Assembly (NCBI RefSeq): GCF_009602465.1
Contig: NZ_WBKP01000013.1
Span: 1 to 64,000 of the forward strand
Reading direction: 5' to 3'
Length of the DNA stretch: 64,000 bases
DNA from: Cumulibacter manganitolerans
GTDB taxonomy: Bacteria > Actinomycetota > Actinomycetes > Mycobacteriales > Antricoccaceae
Part shown: in pieces, positions 46,632 through 55,929 of the stretch
Layout: every line of letters begins with the position of its first letter
How positions within the stretch are numbered: the first letter of the stretch is position 1
Position numbers and translations under genes: made by a program
Notes under the pieces: model-generated
What the model was told of the DNA's origin: nothing
What the model saw: only the letters and a program-made list of their open reading frames with translations
Databases searched by the model: none

Positions 46632-49220
46632 ATGAGCAGGCTCGACCAGCACCTGGGAACCGGCACGTCGCCCGACGAGGTGTACGCCGCATTCGTCGCC
46701 TGGGCGAGCGAGAACGGCATCGAGCCGTATCCCCATCAGGACGAGGCGATCCTCGAGCTGCTCGGCGGCGCGAACGTCGTCCTCGCCACACCTACCGGCT
46801 CGGGAAAGTCGCTCGTGGCGGCCGCCGCGATCCTCAACGCGCTGGCCGCGGACCGGGTGAGCTTCTACACCGCGCCGATCAAGGCCCTGGTCAACGAGAA
46901 GTTCTTCGACCTGTGCGCGCTGTTCGGCCCGCAGAACGTCGGGCTGCTGACCGGCGACTCGTCGGTGAACGCCGACGCCCCGATCATCTGCTGCACCGCC
47001 GAGGTCCTCGCCAACATCGCGTTGCGCGAGGGCCGCGCCGCGGACGTCGGGCTGGTGGTGGCCGACGAGTTCCACTACTACGGCGACCACGAGCGGGGGT
47101 GGGCGTGGCAGGTGCCGCTGCTGGAGCTCACCGGCGCGCAGTTCCTGCTGATGTCGGCGACGCTCGGGGACACCCACGAGATCCGCGCCGACCTCACCCG
47201 GCGCACCGGGCGCGAGAGCGCGCTCGTGGACGACGCCGAGCGGCCTGTCCCGCTCACGTTCACCTGGGCGATGACGCCGCTCGCCGAGACGGTCGAGGAG
47301 CTGGTGAGCACCCACCAGACGCCGGTGTACATCGTGCACACCACCCAGGCCGCGGCGATCGAGCACGCGCGCTCACTGCTCACCCTCCCGATCGCGACCC
47401 GCGCCGAGAAGGACGCGATCGCGGAGCGGATCGGCGACTTCCGGTTCGCCGCCGGATTCGGCAAGGTGCTCTCCCGCCTCCTGCGCAGCGGGATCGGCGT
47501 CCACCACGCCGGCATGCTGCCGAAGTACCGCCGCCTCGTCGAGCAGCTCGCGCAGGCCGGCCTGCTGAAGGTCATCTGCGGCACGGACACTCTCGGCGTC
47601 GGCATCAACGTGCCGATCCGCACGGTGCTGTTCACCGGGCTCGCCAAGTTCGACGGCACCCGGGACCGGGTCCTGCGGGCGCGCGAGTTCCAGCAGATCG
47701 CCGGCCGCGCGGGCCGGGCCGGCTACGACACCATCGGGTACGTCGTCGTCCAGGCCCCCGAGCACGTCATCGAGAACGAGCGCGCCAAGGCCAAGGCGGA
47801 CGCCAAGAACGCGGCCAACCCGAAGAAGAAGAGCAAGGCGCAGCTGAAGAAGCCGGCGCCGGGCACGGTCGTCTGGAGCGAGGCCACCTTCGAGAAGCTG
47901 GTCGGTGGCGAGCCCGAGCAGCTGCGGTCGCGGATGAAGGTCGACAACTCGATGCTGGTCAACGTCATCTCCCGGGACGAGGACGCGTTCCCCGTCATGC
48001 GCCGGCTGCTCACCGACAACCATGAGCCGCGCGCCACCCAGCTGCGGCTCGCGCGCCGCGCGTTGCGGCTCACCCGCAGCCTGGTGCGCAGCGGCGTCGT
48101 ACGCCGCCTCGACGAGCCCGACGCGCACGGCCGGCGCTATGTGCTGCCCGAGGACCTGCCGCACGACTTCGCCTTGAACCAGCCGCTGTCGCACTTCGCC
48201 CTGGCGGCGCTGGAGATCCTGCCGCCGGACTCCCCCACCCACGCGCTCGACGTCGTCTCGGTGATCGAGTCCGTGCTCGAGGCGCCGCGCGCGATCCTGT
48301 TCGCGCAGCAGAACGCCGCGCGTCGCGAGGCGGTCGCCGAGCTGAAGGCGGACGGCGTCGACTACGACGAACGGGTGCGGCTGCTGGACGACATCACCTG
48401 GCCCAAGCCGCTCGCCGAGCAGCTGGGTGCGGCGTACGAGATCTACCGGCAGGGCCACCCGTGGCTGCGTGAGGACGCCGTCGACCCGAAGTCGATCGTG
48501 CGCGAGATGTACGAGCAGGCGATGGGCTTCAACGACTTCATCAGCCGCTACCAGCTCGCCCGGTCCGAAGGGCTGCTGCTGCGCTACCTGACCGACGCGT
48601 ACCGCACGCTGCGGCAGACCGTGCCGGCCGACGCCCGCACCGGCGAGCTGGACGACATCGAGCACTGGCTCGGCGAGGTGATCCGGCAGATCGACTCCAG
48701 CCTGCTCGACGAGTGGACGGCGCTGACCGACCCGGACGCCGTCCGGCGACGCATCGAGGCGCAGGAGTCCGCGGGCCCGCCGCCGCTGTCGACCCAGGAG
48801 CGCGCGCTGAAGGTGATGGTGCGCCGCGCGATGCTCGCGCGGGTGCAGCACATCGCGCTGGAGCGGGTCGACGCGCTCGTTGCGCTGGACGCCGCGGCCG
48901 GCGCCAAGTGCGATCCGGCACGCGAGCCGATCCTGGGCCACGACGCGTGGGACGACGCCCTCGATCGCTACTTCGCCGATCACGACGAGGTGCTGACCTC
49001 CGGCGACGCCCTCGGGCTGAGCAACCTCTCGATCGAGAGCGCCTCCGGGCCGCCGCCCGGCGGCGACCCGGAGGCCACCGCGCGGCTCTGGCTGGTCACC
49101 CAGACCCTGCAGGACCCGGCGGCCGACCGCGACTGGGTCGTCGAGGCGACGGTCGATCTCGACGCCACCGACGAGGCCGGCGAGCTGGTGCTGCTCGCGA
49201 CGGCGATGCGCCGCCTCTGA
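46632..49220 (+). CDS. Ski2-like DEAD/DEAH-box helicase with DUF3516 C-terminus
   Basis: An 862-residue helicase. Walker A TPTGSGKS (53-60), DEFH box (145-148), SAT motif (LMSATLGD) and QIAGRAGRAGYD of domain 2 are clear. A Lys/Ala-rich insert (KADAKNAANPKKKSKAQLKK) lies around residue 390. The C-terminal 450 residues match the DUF3516 region found in actinobacterial members. Probably acts on structured RNA. Two in-frame ATGs (46623, 46632) are possible; the second follows GGATGG. Confidence 0.92.
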   Translation: MSRLDQHLGTGTSPDEVYAAFVAWASENGIEPYPHQDEAILELLGGANVVLATPTGSGKSLVAAAAILNALAADRVSFYTAPIKALVNEKFFDLCALFGPQNVGLLTGDSSVNADAPIICCTAEVLANIALREGRAADVGLVVADEFHYYGDHERGWAWQVPLLELTGAQFLLMSATLGDTHEIRADLTRRTGRESALVDDAERPVPLTFTWAMTPLAETVEELVSTHQTPVYIVHTTQAAAIEHARSLLTLPIATRAEKDAIAERIGDFRFAAGFGKVLSRLLRSGIGVHHAGMLPKYRRLVEQLAQAGLLKVICGTDTLGVGINVPIRTVLFTGLAKFDGTRDRVLRAREFQQIAGRAGRAGYDTIGYVVVQAPEHVIENERAKAKADAKNAANPKKKSKAQLKKPAPGTVVWSEATFEKLVGGEPEQLRSRMKVDNSMLVNVISRDEDAFPVMRRLLTDNHEPRATQLRLARRALRLTRSLVRSGVVRRLDEPDAHGRRYVLPEDLPHDFALNQPLSHFALAALEILPPDSPTHALDVVSVIESVLEAPRAILFAQQNAARREAVAELKADGVDYDERVRLLDDITWPKPLAEQLGAAYEIYRQGHPWLREDAVDPKSIVREMYEQAMGFNDFISRYQLARSEGLLLRYLTDAYRTLRQTVPADARTGELDDIEHWLGEVIRQIDSSLLDEWTALTDPDAVRRRIEAQESAGPPPLSTQERALKVMVRRAMLARVQHIALERVDALVALDAAAGAKCDPAREPILGHDAWDDALDRYFADHDEVLTSGDALGLSNLSIESASGPPPGGDPEATARLWLVTQTLQDPAADRDWVVEATVDLDATDEAGELVLLATAMRRL

Positions 49221-49225
49221 CCGGT

Positions 49226-49285
49226 TCGGCGGTGCAGTAGCGCACGCTGATCGCGCGATAGCGTGGCCTACTCCCCCGCAGAATG
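49226..49285. repeat. Palindromic element family D, copy 4
   Basis: Core GCAGTAG-x2-CACGCT pairs with AGCGTG-x2-CTACT; the right outer arm (CCCCCGCAGA) is conserved while the left outer arm has eroded. Fills the convergent gap between the helicase and the quinone oxidoreductase. Confidence 0.75.
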
Positions 49286-49286
49286 C

Positions 49287-50282
49287 CTAGGCGGTCGGTT
49301 CTTCGGGCGCCCGGACGACGACGCGGCCGAGAACCTTGCGCTCGCCGATCAGCCGCAGCGCCTCGGGCAGGTCGTCGAAGGCGTACGTCGTGACCAGGGG
49401 ACGGATCGCGCCGTCCTGGTACATGCCGACCAGGGTGTCGTGCACGTGGCGCCGGTAGGCGGCGTCCTCCCGGAACGGGCGCATCCGCACGCCGACGACG
49501 TCGTAGTTCTTCAGCAGCACGTGGTTCGCCGGGGCCGACGGGATGGTGCCGCCGGCGAAGCCGATGATCAGCAGCCGGCCCTCGACGGCCATGATGCGGC
49601 GCGACCGGTCGAACACGTCCCCGCCGACCGGGTCGTAGACGACGTCGACTCCCCGGCCACCAGTCAGCTCCTTGATCACCGCGACGAAGTCCTCCGCGTG
49701 GTGGTCGATGACGACGTCCGCGCCGAGCTCATGGGCGACCGCCGCCTTCTGCGGGCCGCCGACGACCGCGATCACCCGGGCACCGAGGGCCTTCGCGATC
49801 TGGACCGCGGCCATCCCGACCCCGCCGGTCGCGCCGTGCACGACGACCGTCTCGCCGGCCCGCAGCCGACCGCGACGCACCAGGCCGACGTACGACGTCT
49901 GGTAGGCGGCGAACAGCACGGCGACGTGCTCGGCGGGCATGTCGCCGGGGACCGGCAGCAGCCGGTCGAGCGTGGCCGCGACGCGGGCGGTGAGCATCGT
50001 CCCGCCCTTGCGACCCGCGAGCGCCAGCACCCGCTGCCCCTCGCGCAGGCCGCTGCCGGACGGCGCCCGTAGCACCCGCGCCGACGTCTCGCCGCCGATC
50101 GCGAACGGCAGCTCGGGCTTGTCGTGGTACAACCCCTGCGCCATCAGGTAGTCGGGGAACCCGAAGCCGGTCGCCTCGACCTCCAGCAGCGCCTCGTCCT
50201 CGGCCGGCACCGGCTCGGGTATCTCCACCTGACGGATGACCGAGGGAGGATCGCCGAGCTCTGTGACGTGCCATGTCCGCAT
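49287..50282 (-). CDS. NADPH:quinone oxidoreductase-like (MDR superfamily)
   Basis: A 331-residue zinc-free medium-chain reductase: GroES-like N-domain, the NADPH motif GATGGVGMAAVQIAKALG and DPVGGDVFDRS. Typically reduces quinones or alpha-beta unsaturated carbonyls. ATG 50282. Divergent from the DUF456 gene. Confidence 0.9.
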   Translation of the reverse strand: MRTWHVTELGDPPSVIRQVEIPEPVPAEDEALLEVEATGFGFPDYLMAQGLYHDKPELPFAIGGETSARVLRAPSGSGLREGQRVLALAGRKGGTMLTARVAATLDRLLPVPGDMPAEHVAVLFAAYQTSYVGLVRRGRLRAGETVVVHGATGGVGMAAVQIAKALGARVIAVVGGPQKAAVAHELGADVVIDHHAEDFVAVIKELTGGRGVDVVYDPVGGDVFDRSRRIMAVEGRLLIIGFAGGTIPSAPANHVLLKNYDVVGVRMRPFREDAAYRRHVHDTLVGMYQDGAIRPLVTTYAFDDLPEALRLIGERKVLGRVVVRAPEEPTA

Positions 50283-50364
50283 CGGGCCACCGTAGCGGGC
50301 GGACCCACCGAGGACGCACGCAGCGTCGGCTCGCGGCGCCGGGGCCCGGGCCGGACCCGGCATC

Positions 50365-50862
50365 ATGATCACCATGACGACATTCGGCATCGTGGTGGTC
50401 GGGCTGCTCATGCTGATCGGCCTGTGCGGGGTCGTGGTGCCGGTGCTGCCCGGCGTGCTGCTGATCGCCGGGGCCGCGCTGTGGTGGGCGATCGGGGACG
50501 GCGCGAGCGCCGTGCACTGGACGGTCTTCGCCGTGCTCACGGTGATCGGCGTCGTGGGCACGTGGCTGAAGTACGCCGTGCCGGCCAGGCGCACCTCACG
50601 CGCCGGTGCGAGCGGCGTCTCGATGCTGTCGGCGTTGGTGCTCGGCGTCGTGGGCCTCTTTGTCATCCCGGTCGTCGGCGGCCCGATCGGCTTCGTCGTC
50701 GGGATCTACGCCGCCGAACGGGCACGGCTGAGATCGCACGCGCCGGCATGGGCCGCGACGAAGGCCGCGCTCGGGGGCTTCGCGCTGTCGATGCTGATCG
50801 AGTTCACCACCGCCGTGCTGATGGTCGGGACGTGGGCCGTCGGCGTCGTGCTCACCCGCTGA
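50365..50862 (+). CDS. DUF456 membrane protein
   Basis: A 165-residue integral membrane protein with about five hydrophobic segments and the family's glycine-rich pattern (LCGVVVPVLPGVLLI; GLFVIPVVGGPIGFVVGIY). Function unknown. A second ATG at 50374 is equally possible. Confidence 0.85.
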   Translation: MITMTTFGIVVVGLLMLIGLCGVVVPVLPGVLLIAGAALWWAIGDGASAVHWTVFAVLTVIGVVGTWLKYAVPARRTSRAGASGVSMLSALVLGVVGLFVIPVVGGPIGFVVGIYAAERARLRSHAPAWAATKAALGGFALSMLIEFTTAVLMVGTWAVGVVLTR

Positions 50863-50919
50863 GCGCGGCGGACCTTCGACCCTGGCGCCCACCGCCGATC
50901 CGGCGCATCGTTTCCAGCC

Positions 50920-51366
50920 ATGACAGGCATACGCACGCTGCTGCCGAAGCGGCGCCTCTCGCCCGAGGGCACCGGCCACCGGTCCTGGCGGACGACGTCG
51001 CTCGGCGGGTTCTTCATGGTGACGGGCGGGATCCACGTCGGTCTGGCCGCGGCCGACCCGAGCATCTACCGGACGTTCGCGTCCGGCTCGTACCTCGGCT
51101 TCGTCCGCGAGAAGTGGGCGACCGTCTTCATGGCCCGGCCCCGCACCTGGGCGCTGCTGCTGGCCGGCGGCGAGATGGCCATCGGCGCCGGGCTGCTCGG
51201 CGGCGGGCGGGCGGCCGAGCTGGGCTGGCTCGCGGCCATCGGCTTCCACCTCCTGCTGATGCTGTTCGGCTTCGGCTTCTGGCTGTACGCCGTGCCGGCC
51301 CTCGCGGTGATCGTCCGGGCCGCGCGGCACGACTGGCCGCACCTGCGCGGGCCGGCCGGGGCGTGA
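50920..51366 (+). CDS. Small integral membrane protein
   Basis: A 148-residue protein with a basic start and about four hydrophobic segments (GGFFMVTGGIHVGLAAA; TWALLLAGGEMAIGAGLL; LGWLAAIGFHLLLMLFGFGFWLYAVP). No family recognised with confidence. It follows DUF456 by 57 bases and may share its transcript. Confidence 0.7.
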   Translation: MTGIRTLLPKRRLSPEGTGHRSWRTTSLGGFFMVTGGIHVGLAAADPSIYRTFASGSYLGFVREKWATVFMARPRTWALLLAGGEMAIGAGLLGGGRAAELGWLAAIGFHLLLMLFGFGFWLYAVPALAVIVRAARHDWPHLRGPAGA

Positions 51367-51403
51367 TCGGCCGCCGCCCGCCCCGGCGCCTAGGATCGGC
51401 CAC

Positions 51404-51880
51404 GTGACCAGTCTCGACGAGGACCTCGCCGCCGCCCTGCTCGCCCACGACGCCACCGTCGCGACCGCGGAATCCTGCACCGCGGGACTCGTCGCCGGCC
51501 GGATCGCCGACCGGCCCGGCTCGTCGGCGTACCTGATCGGCGGGTTCGTCACCTACGCGAATCGCGCCAAGACCGAGGAGGTCGGGGTGGCCGCCGACGT
51601 GCTCGACCGCGTCGGAGCGGTGAGCGAGGAGGTCGCTGTCGCGATGGCGCAGGGCGCCCGCGCCCGGCTCGGGACGACGTACGGCTTGTCGACGACGGGG
51701 GTGGCCGGTCCCGACGGCGGGACGCCGCAGAAGCCCGTGGGCCGCGTGCACATCGCCGTCGTGTCCGCCGACCGCACATGGCATCGCCGGCTGCAGCTCG
51801 ACGGCGACCGGGCGCAGGTGCGCGCCGACACCGTCACCGAGGTCCTTCGGCTGCTCCTCGAGGCGGTCGCCACCGGCTGA
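51404..51880 (+). CDS. CinA C-terminal-type amidohydrolase (nicotinamide mononucleotide deamidase)
   Basis: A 158-residue stand-alone CinA C-domain: TAESCTAGLVAGRIADRPGSS, then FVTYANRAKTEEVGV, then TTGVAGPDGGTPQKPVG. Family members (PncC) deamidate NMN in pyridine nucleotide recycling. GTG start. In many actinobacteria it follows pgsA; that gene is not here. Confidence 0.92.
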   Translation: MTSLDEDLAAALLAHDATVATAESCTAGLVAGRIADRPGSSAYLIGGFVTYANRAKTEEVGVAADVLDRVGAVSEEVAVAMAQGARARLGTTYGLSTTGVAGPDGGTPQKPVGRVHIAVVSADRTWHRRLQLDGDRAQVRADTVTEVLRLLLEAVATG

Positions 51881-51898
51881 CGCACGGCGGACGCCGGG

Positions 51899-52168
51899 TC
51901 AGCGGGCGAACCGCGCCTCGCTGCGGGCGCGCGCCTTCGCCGCCTCCACGTCGCGGTTCTTCGGCGCGGCGGACGTCGTCAGCCCGTCGAGAAGCCGCTG
52001 GGTGGCGGCTGCCACCTCGGCGACGGCCTGGTCGAACACCGCCTGGTTCGCGGCGGACGGCGCCGTCGCGCCGCTGATCTTGCGCACGTACTGCAGCGCC
52101 GCGGCAGCGACCTCGTCGTGCGTGGCCGGCGGGGCGAAGTTGTGCAGGACCTTGATGTTTCGGCACAT
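51899..52168 (-). CDS. DUF2277 family protein
   Basis: An 89-residue protein. The opening MCRNIKVLHNFAPPATHDEVAAAALQYVRKISG is characteristic of the family, which has no known function. It converges on the amidohydrolase gene. ATG 52168 as in relatives. Confidence 0.9.
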   Translation of the reverse strand: MCRNIKVLHNFAPPATHDEVAAAALQYVRKISGATAPSAANQAVFDQAVAEVAAATQRLLDGLTTSAAPKNRDVEAAKARARSEARFAR

Positions 52169-52286
52169 GCCAGCAACCGTACGACGGGTCGCGCGGGAGG
52201 GCCATGCCGCGACCGGCCCGCCTCGGCGATGGGACGTCTCGGGGCGGAAGCGCTGGGCTGTCGGCGCGATGGGGGACGATGGGGTC

Positions 52287-53501
52287 ATGGGTGAGCCAAC
52301 CTCCACCGCCGACGTGCACGCGGTGGTGTCCGCCTACCGGCTCGCGGCCGACCGCGGCAACACCGGTGATCAGCTGCGGGCGGCGCGCGCGGCCCAGGAG
52401 ATCGGCCCGCACGACGCGCGGCTCCTCGAGCCACCGCTGGCCGCATCGCTGGTGGAGGCGCGCGCCGTCGTGGCGATGATCGAGATGCGATTCTCGGCCG
52501 CGGCGCGGCTGGCGGCCGCCGCGGCCGACGCCTGGCGGGACGCCGGCGAGCACGCCCGCGAGATCGGCCTGCGGATGGCCCGGCTCACCGCGCAGATCGC
52601 GGAGGAACACGATGCTTTCGCGGTGCTGCCGATGGCGGAGAAGACCGAGCACTTTCTCACCGCGTTGCGGGCCGCGGAGCCCGGCCGCCGGCGCCTGGTC
52701 GACGGACTGCTGACGACGGGGTTCGCCGTCCTGCGCATCGAACGGTTCGATCAGGCGCGCCGGTACTTCGCCGAGGCGCTGTCGCTGGCCTCCGACGACG
52801 GTGAACGTGCCCGGGCGCTCGGGGCGCGGGCGATCGCCGAGCTGCAGGCCGGGAACGAGCGGCGCGGGGTCCGGCTCGCAGAGCAGGCCGCGGCGCTGGC
52901 TCGCTCGGTGCGCGATGAGCTGCAGCTCGCGACGATGCTGCGGGTGCTCACGGCCGTCCGCGGCGCCGACGGCGATCGGCTCACCGAAGCGCTGGAGCTG
53001 GCGGAGGAGGCCGCCGACCTGGCGGAGCCACTCAGCGACGTCCTCCTGGCCTCGATCCTCGAGGTGCGCGGCCGGCTGCGCGTCGCCGCCGGCCGGGTGG
53101 ACTCCGGCATCACCGACCTGCAACGAGCGATCCGGCTGCAAGGCGACAGTGCCTGGCAGCAGTCGCTCGCGGCCGAGGCCGGCGCGCTGGCCAGGGTGCT
53201 GCTCGACGTCGGCAGGGTGCACGACGCGCAGCAGGTGCTCGACCGGTATCGGGCAGCCCTGGACGACACCGTCGACGACGCGCGCATCGAGATCGACCAG
53301 CTGCGCTACGCCGTCGCGCTGCGCGGCGGCGACCACCGGCGCGCCGCGGCGTACGCCGAGTCGGTCGCGACGCGCATGGCGGCCGCACACCACAAGGACG
53401 CCGCCGCCGGTTACGAGGCGGCGGCCGACTCATGGAGCGTCGCCGGCGACGAGCCGCGGGCGCGGCTGATGCGCGACGAGGCCGCCCGCCACCGCCGGTG
53501 A
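52287..53501 (+). CDS. Tetratricopeptide-like repeat protein
   Basis: A 404-residue, almost entirely helical protein with TPR-like helix pairs (RFDQARRYFAEALSLASDDGERARALG; RVDSGITDLQRAIRLQGD; HDAQQVLDRYRAAL). Suggests a scaffold or sensor role; no catalytic motif. Start could be ATG 52287 or 52269. It ends 10 bases before the hspR stop on the opposite strand. Confidence 0.75.
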   Translation: MGEPTSTADVHAVVSAYRLAADRGNTGDQLRAARAAQEIGPHDARLLEPPLAASLVEARAVVAMIEMRFSAAARLAAAAADAWRDAGEHAREIGLRMARLTAQIAEEHDAFAVLPMAEKTEHFLTALRAAEPGRRRLVDGLLTTGFAVLRIERFDQARRYFAEALSLASDDGERARALGARAIAELQAGNERRGVRLAEQAAALARSVRDELQLATMLRVLTAVRGADGDRLTEALELAEEAADLAEPLSDVLLASILEVRGRLRVAAGRVDSGITDLQRAIRLQGDSAWQQSLAAEAGALARVLLDVGRVHDAQQVLDRYRAALDDTVDDARIEIDQLRYAVALRGGDHRRAAAYAESVATRMAAAHHKDAAAGYEAAADSWSVAGDEPRARLMRDEAARHRR

Positions 53502-53511
53502 CGGACGGCGC

Positions 53512-53958
53512 CTATCGGAAGAAGCCGTGCGGCACGATCGACATCGACTTGAACGGCACGAGGTCGCGGCGGTAGGAGGCGTGCACCGCCGCCTCCGCCG
53601 CCTGTGCGCGGACGTTGGTCTCGGCGACCTCCACCAGCAGCTCCTCGACCCGCTCCTGCAGCGCGCTGACCTGGTTCTCCAGGTCGATGATGCGCTTGAT
53701 CCCGGCGAGGTTGATCCCCTCGTCCTGGCTCAGGCGCTGCACCATCCGCAGCACCGCGACGTCCCGCGGCGAATAGCGGCGGCCGCCGCCGGAGGTGCGG
53801 CCGGGACGCACGAGCCCGACCCTGTCGTACTGGCGCAAGGTCTGCGGATGCATCCCGGCGAGCTCGGCGGCCACCGAGATGACGAATACCGGCGCATCCT
53901 CCGCCAGATGGTCGACCGGGACGCCGGCGAATCCGCCGCGGTTATCCCGCCCAGCCAT
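53512..53958 (-). CDS. hspR: Heat-shock repressor HspR (MerR family)
   Basis: A 148-residue MerR-type repressor: VFVISVAAELAGMHPQTLRQYDRVGLVRPGRTSGGGRRYSPRDVAVL is the winged-helix DNA-binding part, followed by a coiled coil. HspR binds HAIR sites and, with DnaK, represses its own operon and clpB. ATG 53958 has GGAAGGAG five bases before it; GTG 53964 is too close to that site. Last gene of the dnaK operon. Confidence 0.94.
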   Translation of the reverse strand: MAGRDNRGGFAGVPVDHLAEDAPVFVISVAAELAGMHPQTLRQYDRVGLVRPGRTSGGGRRYSPRDVAVLRMVQRLSQDEGINLAGIKRIIDLENQVSALQERVEELLVEVAETNVRAQAAEAAVHASYRRDLVPFKSMSIVPHGFFR

Positions 53959-53994
53959 GTCCACTCCTTCCGATCACTGCCATCGGTCCGTCCG

Positions 53995-55002
53995 CTACAC
54001 GCCGAGGTGCGCGCGCGGATCCCCGCTCTGCAGCGCGGCGTATTTCTCGAGCGCCTCCTCGGCCTCGGCGGAGAGGTTCTGCGGGACGACGACCTCGAGG
54101 GTGACGATGAGATCACCGGCGCCCTTCTTGGTCTGGATGCCCCGGCCCTTGGCGCGCAGCTTGGCGCCGTTCTGGGTTCCGGCGGGGACCCGGAGGGTGA
54201 CCGGCGCGCCGAGCGTCGGCACCTTGACCTTGGCGCCGAGGACCGCCTCGGCGTACGTGATCGGCACGGTGAGCGTCAGGTCCCGGCCGGCCAGCCCGAA
54301 CAGCGGGTGCTTGGCCACGCGGGCCTTGACCAGCAGGTCGCCGGGCGGACCGCCGCCGACCCCGGGCTGGCCCTTGCCCTTCACGCGGAACTTCTGGCCG
54401 TCGTTGATCCCGGCCGGGACGTTGACGGTGACGGTGCGAGTCCCGGATGGACCGGTCATCCGCAGCGGCAGGCTGACGCCGTTGATCGCGTCGTCGAAGC
54501 TCAGGTCGACGCTTGCCTCGGTGTCGGCGCCCTTCTGCGGGCGGGGCTGGCCGTAGCCGTCGCTGAACCCACCGCGGCCGCCGGCGCCGCCGAACATGCC
54601 GCCTAGGAGGTCCGACAGGTCCGGGCCGCTGTCGTAGCCGCCCCGCCGCGCGCCCGCGCGGCCGAACAGGTCCGACAGGTCCTCAGCGTTGAAGGTCTGC
54701 GAGTACCCACCGGGGTGGCCCCCGCCGAAGCCGCCGGGGAACCCGCCGGCGCCGGAGAAGCCGCTGGCGGCCAGCCGCTGCGCCTCGTCGTACTCGGCGC
54801 GCTTCGTCGCGTCACCGAGCACGCCGTACGCCTCGGAGACCTCCTTGAACCGTTTCTCCGCGGCAGCGTCCCCAGGGTTCTTGTCGGGGTGCAGCTCGCT
54901 GGCGAGGCGGCGGTAGGTCTTCTTGATCTCCGCGGCACTGGCGTCCTTGGCGACGCCGAGCGCGCCGTAGTAGTCCTTCTCGAAGTAGTCCTTCTGGCTC
55001 AT
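53995..55002 (-). CDS. dnaJ: DnaJ-type co-chaperone lacking the zinc-finger domain
   Basis: A 335-residue J-protein: J-domain with HPD ([11 protein letters not shown]), a long Gly/Phe-rich linker (about 80-165), then the two substrate-binding beta domains ([17 protein letters not shown] and after). The four CxxCxGxG zinc repeats, normally inserted after 'LPL' in the dnaK-operon DnaJ of actinobacteria, are absent. So by structure it is a class B (CbpA-like) protein at the dnaJ locus. ATG 55002, 182 bases after grpE. Confidence 0.92.
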   Translation of the reverse strand: MSQKDYFEKDYYGALGVAKDASAAEIKKTYRRLASELHPDKNPGDAAAEKRFKEVSEAYGVLGDATKRAEYDEAQRLAASGFSGAGGFPGGFGGGHPGGYSQTFNAEDLSDLFGRAGARRGGYDSGPDLSDLLGGMFGGAGGRGGFSDGYGQPRPQKGADTEASVDLSFDDAINGVSLPLRMTGPSGTRTVTVNVPAGINDGQKFRVKGKGQPGVGGGPPGDLLVKARVAKHPLFGLAGRDLTLTVPITYAEAVLGAKVKVPTLGAPVTLRVPAGTQNGAKLRAKGRGIQTKKGAGDLIVTLEVVVPQNLSAEAEEALEKYAALQSGDPRAHLGV

Positions 55003-55057
55003 CGATCCTCCTGTCGTTCCAACGTGACGCGAGGCGAGGATGAGCGACGCCTACGTG

Positions 55058-55083
55058 GCCGCCGGCCGAGACCGGCCGGCGGC
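55058..55083 (-). promoter_or_regulatory. Perfect hairpin between grpE and dnaJ
   Basis: GCCGCCGGCC pairs with GGCCGGCGGC around a 6-base loop, within the operon. Could be a partial terminator, RNA-processing site or mRNA stabiliser. Confidence 0.45.
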
Positions 55084-55184
55084 GCGATCGAGTGGGCAGG
55101 GGCGCCGGGCGCGGCGCGCACATCGAGCCACGCACGTTCGTGCTCACGCATGCCGTTCACCCGGACGCTCCTTCTGCTTCTCGT

Positions 55185-55835
55185 TCACTCAGGTACGACG
55201 ACCGCAACCATCGCCTCGCGCAGCACGCGGTCGCCCTGCCGGTAGCCCTTGCGCATCACCGCGCCGATCTGCTCGGCGTCGACCTCGGCCGACGAGTGCT
55301 GCGCGACGGCCTGGTGGATCTGCGGGTCGAACGGCTCGCCCTCGGCGCCGAACGCCTCGAGGCCGGCCTCGCCGAGCACCTTGCGCAGGGCGTCGGCGAC
55401 GGTCTTGAACCCACCGGTCAGGTCACCGTGCTGGTCGGCCCGGTCGATGTCGTCGAGCACCGGCACCAGCTTCGAGATCAGCGCCGCCTGCGCCACCGGC
55501 ACCATCGTCTCGCGCTCGCGATCGGCGCGCCTGCGGTAGTTGGCGTACTCCGCGCTGACTCGCTGCAGGTCGCTGGTGCGCTCGGCGAGCTCCTTGGTCA
55601 GCCGGTCGATCTCGGTCAGCTGCTGCTCCGTGGGGACGTCGGCCGGCCCGCTGTCCCGGCCCTTCTCGGGGCTCGCGTCCGCGGCGGCGTCGGCGGACGG
55701 CGCGTCGGTGCCCTCCCGCGCTCCGCCGCCCTGCTGGGACGGCGTACGGGGGGCGCCGCTCTCGTCGTTCACGCGGCGGTTGTCGCGGATCACGATCGGC
55801 TCCTGCTCGTCACGATTCTGCTCACTCATTGACAA
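55185..55835 (-). CDS. grpE: Nucleotide exchange factor GrpE
   Basis: A 216-residue protein that releases ADP from DnaK. N-terminal acidic disordered region, long coiled coil (EQQLTEIDRLTKELAERTSDLQR), and beta-wing domain ending EAMVAVVVPE. 94 bases after dnaK. Confidence 0.95.
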   Translation of the reverse strand: MSMSEQNRDEQEPIVIRDNRRVNDESGAPRTPSQQGGGAREGTDAPSADAAADASPEKGRDSGPADVPTEQQLTEIDRLTKELAERTSDLQRVSAEYANYRRRADRERETMVPVAQAALISKLVPVLDDIDRADQHGDLTGGFKTVADALRKVLGEAGLEAFGAEGEPFDPQIHQAVAQHSSAEVDAEQIGAVMRKGYRQGDRVLREAMVAVVVPE

Positions 55836-55877
55836 TCCTCAATGCAGTCGGGGATCGGGTCGGTCGGGACCCGGCGG

Positions 55878-55907
55878 CCCGGGGCGAACCGTTCGGTCCG
55901 CCCCGGG
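55878..55907 (-). promoter_or_regulatory. Hairpin between dnaK and grpE
   Basis: CCCGGGGCG and ACC pair with GGT and CGCCCCGGG around GTTC, in the 94-base gap. A likely place for partial termination or RNA cleavage, giving more dnaK than grpE-dnaJ-hspR message. Confidence 0.5.
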
Positions 55908-55929
55908 TACGCCGGCGTCGCGCCGGCCG

